From: Acidimicrobiaceae bacterium
GTDB lineage: Bacteria > Actinomycetota > Acidimicrobiia > Acidimicrobiales > Palsa-688
Length of the DNA: 8,006 nt
Direction: 5' to 3'
NCBI GenBank assembly: GCA_030838025.1
Contig: JAUTXM010000080.1
Location: forward strand, 1-8,006
Shown here: positions 1 to 7,300 of the stretch, in pieces
How the letters are laid out: every line of letters starts with the position of its first letter
How positions within the stretch are numbered: the stretch's first letter is position 1
Position numbers and translations under genes: made by a program
Notes under the pieces: generated by a model
What the model was told of the DNA's origin: nothing
What the model saw: the letters and a program-made list of their open reading frames with translations, nothing else
Database searches by the model: none

Positions 1-758
1 CCACGCCCCGGCACCCCGCCCGCCGCAGGCGCGGCACCGCCGCCCGGCCCCGGCCCCCCGCTCGCGCCCGCCGCAGCCGGCATAGCGCCTCCCGGGCGCC
101 AACGGGCCGACGGATCCCACCGCCACGACCAGGATCCGTCGGCGAGTTCGCGGGCGTTGTGACGCACGCCCCGCCGCAGTGACGACACCGATCGGGTCGG
201 GTTGAACGCGATGGTCCGGTCGAGGATCTCCTCGAAACTGCCGAAGCGCTCCGGACCTGAAAGGAAGGCCAGAATCGGCTCTGCTTTGGCCGCGTCGGTG
301 CCCGGGGTGATGTCGACAAGGGCCAGACGCGCCACCAGGTCGGGATTGCCGGCCGTCAAGCACAACGCGGCAAGGCCGCCGAGGGACATCCCGACCACTA
401 CCTGGCCGCCCGGAGCCAGGTGCCGGAGGGCCACCGCAACGTCGGTGGCCATGGCGGCGGGCGTGTAGTTGTGGTCTTCCCGCCATCCGGAGTGGCCATG
501 GCCCGGCAGGTCGAGCGCGATCAACGGTCGGTCGATCGCCAGGGCGACGGTGTCCCAGGTGTGGGCGTTCTGGCCGCCGCCGTGGAGCAGCACCAGTTCC
601 GGCGGCGCGCTCCCCCACACCACGGCGCTCACACTGCGGCCCGGCGCCACCTCGACCGACTCCCGCCGCACGATGGGCCAGGCCGACCAACCAAGGCCCG
701 CCTCGGCGGCGTTGTCGGGCAACGCCGAGAATTCGTCCTCGACCGAACCCCCGGTCAT
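1..758 (-). CDS. alpha/beta-fold hydrolase, 3' end beyond the window
   Basis: The frame is open from an ATG at 758 to the left edge (252 codons seen). The sequence shows an oxyanion-loop HGGG at residues 59-62, LDLPGHGHS at 82-90, and the nucleophile elbow GMSLGG at 123-128 with Ser125 as the likely catalytic residue. These are standard for the alpha/beta-hydrolase superfamily of esterases, epoxide hydrolases and similar enzymes. A VDITPG segment (148-153) and an RRGVRHNA segment further on fit a common actinobacterial subgroup of unknown substrate. No signal peptide is seen, so it is probably cytoplasmic. The acid and histidine of the triad lie beyond the edge. The start is fixed by the ATGA overlap with the helicase stop (755-758). 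No clear Shine-Dalgarno precedes it, which suggests translational coupling. Residues about 220-251 are an unusual Gly/Pro/Ala-rich stretch. The superfamily is secure; the reaction is unknown. Confidence 0.85.
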   Translation of the reverse strand, partial: MTGGSVEDEFSALPDNAAEAGLGWSAWPIVRRESVEVAPGRSVSAVVWGSAPPELVLLHGGGQNAHTWDTVALAIDRPLIALDLPGHGHSGWREDHNYTPAAMATDVAVALRHLAPGGQVVVGMSLGGLAALCLTAGNPDLVARLALVDITPGTDAAKAEPILAFLSGPERFGSFEEILDRTIAFNPTRSVSSLRRGVRHNARELADGSWSWRWDPSARWRPGGAMPAAAGASGGPGPGGGAAPAAGGVPGR

Positions 759-3685
759 CGGGCTGCAGGCGTCGGCCGGGGACCGTCGTCGAGCCCCGCC
801 AGTACCGCCAGAATGTCCTCACCGTATTGATCCAACTTGGCGGGCCCGATGCCGTCGATGCGCCGCAGCGCCACCAGGGACGACGGGCGGGACGCGGCGA
901 TGGCCGCCAACGTGGCGTCGTGCATCACGATGAACGCGGGTACGCCGTCGCGGCGGCTGCGCTCGGAGCGCCACGTCCGCAGCGCTTGCTCCACCACCGG
1001 GTCGGCGCCCACGACCGCAGGCCGCTCCCGCCCGACCCCCCCGCCACGCCTTCGGGCCCCGCTCAACGCCGACCCGCCACCAGCACCAACACCAGCACCA
1101 GCGCCCGCGACGCCGCCAACGTCCAAGCCACCGCCCGACGCCGCGCCGCCCAACGCCGCGCCACCGGCGCCGCCCACCCGCCCGCCGGCACCGCCGCCCA
1201 CCAGCCCGCCGCCACGACCGCCGGGAGCACCGCCGCCGCCCAAGCCACTCCCCGACCCGGCGACCCCCGACCCACGCACCGACCCGTTCCCCGACCCAGC
1301 GAACCCCGCCGCGACCGGGTGGGGCGCCGCCCCGGTCAGCTCGGCCAGCATCGGAGACGGGCGACTCCGGTCGCTCAGGACCACCACCTCGCTCTGGCAA
1401 CGGGTGAGCGCCACGTGGAGCACGCGCCGCTCCTCCTCCACGTCCTCCGCCAGCCGGTGAGGCAGGATCCCGGCATTGACGCCGAACACCGCCACCTTCT
1501 GCCACTCCATCCCCTTCACCCGATGCACCGTCGACAGCGTCACCCCAGCCGCGTCCCCCGACCATCCCTTGCCGGCCAACCGGTCCCGCAACCACGACTC
1601 GAACGTGGCCAACTCGGCGTGCAATCCGGCCACCTGCTCCAACGCATCGAGATCGTCGATATGGCTGGAACCCTCACCGCCACGCGAGCTGTCGAGCAGG
1701 CTCATGGCGCCGCCGAGTCCGATGCTGTCCTTGATGAACGCCAGCACCGACCGGGTCGTCGCCCCGGGCGCCTTGCCCCGGGCCACCAGGGACGAAAGGT
1801 CCGACACCAGCCACTCCACCTTGCTCACCTCCTTCTCCGGAACCTGGCTGGCAATGCCCCACAAGGCGTCCAGGCTCCACCAGCTGCGCCGCCGCACCCG
1901 GTCGCCAAACCACTGCGGCAGCCCGCGGCTCGGCCGGCGTACGACCTCGGTCACGTCCTCCGCCGCGATGCGACCGTCGGGGGCGGCGGCGATCCGTAGG
2001 TACGCCAGCGCGGCCCGCAGGCCGGTGCGCTCGAGGACCTCCAAACCGAGCGCCGACCGAACCGTGACACCGGCTTCGAGCAGGGCAACCTGTGGCGCCA
2101 AGAGCAAGGCGTTGACCCGGGTCAACACCGCCACCTCGGAAGGCTCGGTGCCCCCGGCGAGCCAGCCCTGGACCACCTCGACCAGGCAATCGGCACCCGC
2201 GGCCGCGTCGTGGCTGACCACCCGCAGCGCGTCCTTGGCGGTCGACGCCGCGGGTCCCGGTCGCACCGCTTTGGCCACCCGCCGCTCGTTGTACGACAGC
2301 AGGTCGGCCGCGCGAGCAACGACTTCGGCCGGGCAGCGGTAGTTGACCTCCAGGGGGTGATCGGCGGCCCCTGGAAACAACTCCCCGAACCCGATCAGGA
2401 ACGCCGGATCGGCACCCGCGTGGCCGTAGATGACCTGGTCGTCGTCGCCCACGCCGAACACGTCGAGCTGCGGTGCTGCCAGCAGCCGAAGCATCAGCAC
2501 ATGCGCCGGCGTCAGATCCTGGAACTCGTCCACCAGCAGATGCCGGCACCCGCCCTGGGCCCGCCGGCGAAACGGCCCGTCGGCCAGCAGCAGCTCCAAG
2601 GCCCCGTAGATCTGCTCGTCGAAGTCGACCGCGCCCGCCTCCCGCAGCGCCGCCCGGTAGGGCTCGAAGGCGGCCGCCAGCCCGGGCACGTCGTCTCGCC
2701 AGCTCTCGACCTCCTCCGGGTCGCGCAGGCCGAGGCGGATCTGTCCCAGGGCCTCGAGGTACGGACCGACGGGATCGGTGTTGGCCCGCTGCCGGCGGAT
2801 GGGAACGAACCGCTCGATCAGCCGCCGCACCTCCCGCTCGTCCAGCAAGCGAGGGGCACCCCCGCGCCCTTCGGCCAGCAGCCGATACCCGAGGGCGTTG
2901 AGAGTCCGCACCCGAGGGGCGACGTCCGCTGTGCGCTCCTCCATCTCCTGCTGGGCCTTCTTGTTGTACGCCACGGCCAGCACCAGGTCAGGCTCGTAGC
3001 GGCGGTCGACGAGGAGGTGGCGCAGCCGCTCGGTCAGCACCCGCGTCTTGCCCGATCCGGCCGGGGCGATGATCCGGGCGGCGCCGGCGCGATGGCCGAC
3101 GGCGGCCAGCTGGTCGGGCGCCAGGTCGGCTCGGGGCGTCACCGGCGCGGGGACCAAAGCCAGAGTGCCGCGCTCGACCGATTCGCGATGGATCAGCCCC
3201 AGGCCTTCCAACTGCTCCGGGGAAAAGGGCGCCCGTGGTCCGCCGTCGATCCACGCCCCGGTCCCGTCGGCGAGGCGCACGTCGCCGCCCGTGTCTCCTT
3301 CGGGCGCCGAAACGCCACGGAGCCGGGCCGCCTTGCGGGCCCACCACCACACCGGTGGGCCAGGATCGCTGCGGGCGTCGTAGGTGTTGGCCCACACGAG
3401 GAAATGCAGCCGGTCGGACCACGGTTCGAACTCCGGCACCAGCCGCCAGGGCTCGTCGGCCAACGGCCGGGGGTCGCGAAAGACCACCGGGTCCACCCCC
3501 AGCTCCACGACGACGGGCAGGCGGCCCACCCACGCCTGGTGCAGCGCCGCGACCACCGGCGCCGGCGCGGCCAGGGCGTCGTCGTCCACCCGGATCACGG
3601 CCGCGCCCTCCCATGGCGCAGGAATGGGCTGCCCCACGTTGATCACGACGCCTCGTCCGAGTGCTGCGGGTCCAGGACTACTCAT
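755..3685 (-). CDS. UvrD2-like superfamily 1 DNA helicase with C-terminal HRDC domain
   Basis: This 976-residue protein is probably a 3'-5' ATP-dependent DNA helicase or translocase acting in repair. All main SF1 motifs are present: Walker A APAGSGKT (207-214), Ia region AYNKKAQQEM (239-248), Walker B VDEFQD (385-390), motif III GDDDQVIYG (413-421), motif IV NYRCP (448-452), motif V STVHRVKGMEW (718-728) and motif VI VLHVALTR (755-762). Residues about 896-965 look like an HRDC domain, including RIDGIGPAKL (942-951). A UvrD motor plus HRDC is the layout of mycobacterial UvrD2, which is about 700 residues. The extra length comes from an unassigned N-terminal region of about 185 residues and a Gly/Ala linker (787-886). 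The known UvrD2 tetracysteine module is absent. The gene follows msrB by 32 bp and overlaps the hydrolase by 4 bp. The ATG at 3685 lacks a clear Shine-Dalgarno; a GTG at 3646 with GAGG just upstream is an alternative. The function class is firm and the orthology is tentative. Confidence 0.93.
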   Translation of the reverse strand: MSSPGPAALGRGVVINVGQPIPAPWEGAAVIRVDDDALAAPAPVVAALHQAWVGRLPVVVELGVDPVVFRDPRPLADEPWRLVPEFEPWSDRLHFLVWANTYDARSDPGPPVWWWARKAARLRGVSAPEGDTGGDVRLADGTGAWIDGGPRAPFSPEQLEGLGLIHRESVERGTLALVPAPVTPRADLAPDQLAAVGHRAGAARIIAPAGSGKTRVLTERLRHLLVDRRYEPDLVLAVAYNKKAQQEMEERTADVAPRVRTLNALGYRLLAEGRGGAPRLLDEREVRRLIERFVPIRRQRANTDPVGPYLEALGQIRLGLRDPEEVESWRDDVPGLAAAFEPYRAALREAGAVDFDEQIYGALELLLADGPFRRRAQGGCRHLLVDEFQDLTPAHVLMLRLLAAPQLDVFGVGDDDQVIYGHAGADPAFLIGFGELFPGAADHPLEVNYRCPAEVVARAADLLSYNERRVAKAVRPGPAASTAKDALRVVSHDAAAGADCLVEVVQGWLAGGTEPSEVAVLTRVNALLLAPQVALLEAGVTVRSALGLEVLERTGLRAALAYLRIAAAPDGRIAAEDVTEVVRRPSRGLPQWFGDRVRRRSWWSLDALWGIASQVPEKEVSKVEWLVSDLSSLVARGKAPGATTRSVLAFIKDSIGLGGAMSLLDSSRGGEGSSHIDDLDALEQVAGLHAELATFESWLRDRLAGKGWSGDAAGVTLSTVHRVKGMEWQKVAVFGVNAGILPHRLAEDVEEERRVLHVALTRCQSEVVVLSDRSRPSPMLAELTGAAPHPVAAGFAGSGNGSVRGSGVAGSGSGLGGGGAPGGRGGGLVGGGAGGRVGGAGGAALGGAASGGGLDVGGVAGAGAGVGAGGGSALSGARRRGGGVGRERPAVVGADPVVEQALRTWRSERSRRDGVPAFIVMHDATLAAIAASRPSSLVALRRIDGIGPAKLDQYGEDILAVLAGLDDGPRPTPAAR
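1028..1327 (-). repeat. Gly/Ala-rich low-complexity linker coding tract in the helicase
   Basis: This tract encodes helicase residues 787-886, between motif VI and the HRDC domain. Glycine makes up 42 of residues 791-880, mostly with Ala, Ser and Val, and there is no cysteine. The DNA is strongly strand-asymmetric (C-rich on +, G-rich on -). It contains a short imperfect 6-bp tandem repeat of CACCAG/CACCAA type near 1077-1102. The HRDC domain continues in the same frame, so this is an in-frame linker and not the trace of a frameshift. It is probably flexible and disordered. Confidence 0.85.
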
Positions 3686-3717
3686 CGAACGACGAGGCTA
3701 CGCCGCCCCTGTGACGG

Positions 3718-4131
3718 CTACTCCAGCGTGAACGGTTCGAACTCGAGCGACACCGAGTTGATGCAGTAGCGCTGACCGGTCGGCCCTGGTCCATCGGGAA
3801 ACACATGACCCAGATGGCCGCCGCAACGCCGGCAGGTCACCTCGGTGCGGCGCATTCCGAAGGTCCGGTCCTCGTGCAGCACGACAGCCTCGGCAACCGC
3901 GGGCGAAGTGAAGCTCGGCCAACCGCTCCCGGAATCGAACTTGGTGCTGGCGTCGAACAGGGTGGCGCCGCACGCGGCGCAGTGATAACTGCCATCGTCG
4001 TGATTGTTGACATATTTCCCCGTGAAGGGCCGCTCGGTCCCCTTGCGCCGCAACACTTTGAACTGCTCGGGCGACAACTCGGCCTTCCACTGATCCTCAG
4101 TCTTGGCGACTGTTTCCTCGGCGTCGGACAT
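3718..4131 (-). CDS. msrB: peptide-methionine (R)-S-oxide reductase MsrB
   Basis: MsrB reduces methionine-R-sulfoxide in proteins back to methionine, normally using thioredoxin, in the cytoplasm. From the ATG at 4131 the product is 137 residues, a usual single-domain MsrB length. Visible signatures are PFTGKY (35-40), the zinc pairs CAAC (51-54) and CRRC (100-103), GWPSF (70-74), GHLGHVFPDGP (105-115) and the catalytic RYCINS with Cys123. The five cysteines are the four zinc ligands plus the catalytic one. Ser69 sits where many two-Cys MsrBs carry the resolving Cys. An in-frame ATG at 4236 would add 35 residues with no MsrB character, so the start at 4131 is preferred. No Shine-Dalgarno is evident there, but a TANNNT hexamer 7 nt upstream would suit a leaderless transcript. 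It is the first gene of a probable operon with the helicase and hydrolase. Confidence 0.95.
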   Translation of the reverse strand: MSDAEETVAKTEDQWKAELSPEQFKVLRRKGTERPFTGKYVNNHDDGSYHCAACGATLFDASTKFDSGSGWPSFTSPAVAEAVVLHEDRTFGMRRTEVTCRRCGGHLGHVFPDGPGPTGQRYCINSVSLEFEPFTLE

Positions 4132-4138
4132 GGATTCG

Positions 4139-4144
4139 AGGGTA
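4139..4144 (-). promoter_or_regulatory. possible -10 element for a leaderless msrB transcript
   Basis: On the minus strand the hexamer TACCCT (TANNNT type) ends 7 nt before the msrB ATG at 4131. That spacing would put transcription initiation at or next to the start codon. Leaderless mRNAs with such -10 elements are common in Actinomycetota, and no Shine-Dalgarno is seen. No convincing -35 is visible. A short hexamer match like this can occur by chance. Confidence 0.3.
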
Positions 4145-4217
4145 CCTGTCTGCCTACGTTGTGTTGCGGGAACATCCGGCGATCGAATGACGTTGTGCAT
4201 TTCTGACGGGAATCCCC

Positions 4218-4245
4218 TAAAGTCGGGGGCTGGCATCCTCGATCA
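4218..4245 (+). promoter_or_regulatory. possible promoter toward the SNF2 gene (TAAAGT ... CGATCA)
   Basis: TAAAGT (4218-4223) is followed, after about 14 bases, by CTCGATCA (4238-4245). This resembles the sigma-28/FliA-type layout of TAAAGT plus GCCGATAA, with spacing off by about one base. TAAAGT could instead be an ordinary TANNNT -10 behind a weak TTGTGC (4193-4198) at a long 19-bp spacing. Both readings face the SNF2 gene. Neither is strong, and no flagellar genes are nearby. Confidence 0.25.
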
Positions 4246-4264
4246 GTGAGGCGCAGCTCTGTAC

Positions 4265-4276
4265 GCTGACGTCAGC
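4265..4276. promoter_or_regulatory. perfect 12-bp palindrome, candidate operator
   Basis: GCTGACGTCAGC reads identically on both strands and is centred between 4270 and 4271. It lies in the divergent intergenic region, about 88 bp before the SNF2 start and 134 bp before the msrB start. A dimeric repressor or activator could bind here and affect either gene. I do not recognise the regulator. It does not match the actinobacterial LexA box as I know it. Confidence 0.35.
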
Positions 4277-4363
4277 CGCTGATTGGGGTCGGAGCTTTCG
4301 CGGACAAGCGGCAGGGGTAGGGCCGAGTGCGCGCGCGAGCTGTCTTTCTGAATAGGCGTGGTG

Positions 4364-7300
4364 ATGTTCGAAGCGTTGTCGTTGGACTTTGAGGCGCTCG
4401 TTGCGACCGACGCGGCGGGCGAGGCGAACTCGATGGAGTTGTCGCGCCTCGAGGCCGACCATGACGCCTGGGTGGCCACCCTGCGCCGGATGGCGGTCGA
4501 AACCGACGAGGCCCTCCAACGGACCCGGCGCCTGACCGGCCCCGAACGCGACCAGGTGGTCGCCGACCTGAGCGAGGAGCGCCAGCGGGTGGTGGCCGCC
4601 CTGCGCCGAGTCGGGGGCGAGGAGTGGGCCCTTGAGTTCGACGACGCCGATGGCTTCGACTCCGCCAACGGCACAGGCAACGGCAACGCCACCGGCAACG
4701 GCCAGGGCGCCGACGGCGACATGGCGACCCGCCCGGCCACCGACCGAAGCGACCGAACCGACCGCGGCGACCGGGCCGATCGGGGCGACCGGAGCCGGGA
4801 CCCGGGCCGCGAGAGTGAGGAAGTCCTCCCGAGTGGCCCCCCGACCCTGCAGGCGTCGTGGGCCGCGGGGCGAGTGGTGCTGTGGGCGGGCGGCCCCGGT
4901 TCACCGCCGGTCCCGCTCGACCAGCTGAGCGAACTGATCGATGACGCGGGCGCCCGGCCGGTGCGCTGGGAACCCCATGGCGGGGTGCCGCTTCCCGGCG
5001 GGGCCCGAGCCGACGCGGTCACCGCCCCGGCGGGCCAGGCCCTCGGCTGGCTGGTCGGTGTGGGCAGCGGCCAGGTGGGCCACGACGTGGGCCCGAGCAC
5101 CAGGTGGCTGGCCGACATGGCCCGGTGGGCGACCGAGCTGGTCGCCGAGGGCCGCATGGTTCCCCGATTGCGACGAACCCGCTCCCGCGAGACGGGACCC
5201 ACCGGGTCGTTCGCGGTGCGCTGGGTGCCGGCGCTGATCGACACCGATCGCCTCGGAGCCATGGTGGCCCGGATGCCCGGAGCCGTCGGTGCCTGCTCCA
5301 GCAGCCAACCGGCCGACGGCATGAGCCGGGCCGTCCTGGCCGGCATGGTCGACGCCATCTGCCGTGAGGGGGCCGCCCGGCTGGTGCTCCCGGCCGCTCC
5401 CCCGACCGCCAAATCCCCCGTCGACCTGGCCGAAGGCGTGCTGGCGGCGCTGGGCGGGGCCCGCTTCGAGGCCCAGGTGGCCTTGGGCGAGGACCTGGCG
5501 GGCCGCATCGACCGGTGGAGCCGATCGGTCACCGCCGAGACCGGCGTCAACCTGGTGGTGCGCCTGGGCCAGCCCGACCGTGAGGGCGTCTGGCTCCTGT
5601 CGGTGCTGGCGTCGGGCGTCGAGTCGACCCTGGTTCCCGTAGAAGTCGCCATGGTGACCGCCGGCCGGGCCAAGCGCCTGGCCGTCGAGCCCCAGCTCGC
5701 CCGGTTGGAGCGCCTGTACCCCGTCCTGGCCCGTCCAGGCGGGCAACGCCGAGGCGAGGTTGCTCTGTCCACCGACGAGGCGTGGACGCTGATGAGCGTC
5801 ACCGGGCCGGTGCTGGCGGCGGCGGGCTTCGAGGTGCAGGTTCCTCCCCTCTCGCGCCGTCGACCCAGCCCCGCCATGCGCATGTTCGCCGATGCCATCC
5901 CCCGCCAGACGGCGGTGGGCGCCCAGCAGCTGTGCCAGGTCCGGTGGTCGGTCGTGTTCGACGATGTCGAGCTCAACGCGGCCGACATCGCCAAGCTGGC
6001 CGCCGAGGCCCGCCCGCTCGTGAAGTCGAGGGGCCGCTGGATCGAACTCGACCGGGCCGACCTGCAAGAGGCGGCGGCGGCCCTGGCCGAGCGGGCGATG
6101 TCGACCGAGCTTTCGGGCGCCGCCGTCCTGCGCCACGCGCTTGGCCTCGAAAGCAGCGTGCTCTCCGGACCGGTGACGGTCGACGGCAGCGGTTGGGCCG
6201 CCGACCTGCTGCGCGCCACGGCCCAGCCCCTGGAAGCGGTCGCCGAGCCCGCGGGGTTCCGGGGCAAGCTGCGGGAGTACCAGGCCCAGTCCCTCGGCTG
6301 GCTGGGGTTCCTCGATTCGGCCGGGCTGGGCGGCTGCCTGGCCCTGGACATGGGGCTGGGAAAAACTCCGACGGTACTGGCGCACCTGCTGGCGACGAGG
6401 GGCGGGGGCCCGGCGCTGGTCATCACTCCCCCGGCGGTGCTCGGGAACTGGGCAGCCGAAGCACGCCGTTTCTCGCCGGACCTGAAGCTCGTGACCCACC
6501 ACGGCCCGGGCCGGGCCGAGGGCGAGACGCTGGCCAAGCTGGTCACCCGCAACGACGTGTTGCTGACCACCTACGGCACCGCGGTGCGCGACGTCGAGGA
6601 TCTGGCCGGCATCGAGTGGGCCCGGATCATCGTGGACGAGGCCCAGACCATCAAGAACCCGGCCAGCGACGCCGCCCAGGCGCTGCGCCGCCTCCCGGCC
6701 CGCTCGCGCCTGGCCCTGACCGGCACCCCGATCGAAAACGGTCTCGGGGACCTCTGGGCCATCCTCGACTTCGCCAATCCGGGGTTGGTCGGGACCCGGC
6801 CGGCGTTCATCAGCCAGCTGTCGCGCACCAGTGACGGCCCGGAAACGGCGGGCGAGAATGCCCTGCGGGCGTTGAACGGCCTGCTCGTGTTCCGCAGGAC
6901 CAAGGCGGAGCCGGCGATCGCCGCCGAACTGCCCGACCGCATCGACCAGCTCGACCAGTGCTCGTTGACCCAGGAGCAGATCGGCCTGTACCAGGCGGTC
7001 CTCGACCGGCTGCTGGCCGAGGGTGCCGAGGACGACTTGACCGCTCGCAAGGGCCAGATCCTGGCGGCCATCACGGCCCTCAAGCAGATCTGCAACCACC
7101 CCAACGCCTACCTCAATGCCGACTCCGGTGAAGGCGTCGTGCTCGACCACCGCTCGGGCAAGCTGACCCGCCTGGACGAGATCGTCGACGCCGTGTTCGC
7201 GGCCGGCGAGCGGGTCCTGATCTTCACCCACTTCGCCCGCTGGGGCGAGCAACTGGCCCGCTACCTGTCGAGCCGGACCGGGCATCACGTGGCCTGCTAC

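Noticed and set aside
827..2342. Plus-strand Pro/Thr/Ala-rich frames resembling a cell-wall or mucin-like protein (827-1999, 837-1460, 1476-2342)
   Set aside because: They are the complement of the Gly-rich linker and the helicase C-terminal half, whose frame continues into a recognisable HRDC domain.
2210..3769. A 519-codon plus-strand frame opposite the helicase and the end of msrB
   Set aside because: It is antisense to clear UvrD motifs and has biased composition. It is a shadow frame.
4132..4236. Extended msrB start at the ATG at 4236
   Set aside because: The extra 35 residues have no MsrB resemblance or signal peptide character, and they would overrun the intergenic promoter region.
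4268..4275. TGACGTCA inside the palindrome, identical to the eukaryotic CRE octamer
   Set aside because: The host is bacterial, so the match is coincidental with respect to CREB-type factors. Only the palindromy is kept as an observation.
4275..4312. Inverted repeat GCCGCT/AGCGGC with a 26-base spacer
   Set aside because: Six-base G+C arms with a long spacer are near chance level here and lack a T-tract, so this is not called as a terminator or riboswitch.
4327..4337. Alternating purine-pyrimidine GTGCGCGCGCG, possibly Z-DNA-forming
   Set aside because: It is only 11 bp and easily produced by base composition.
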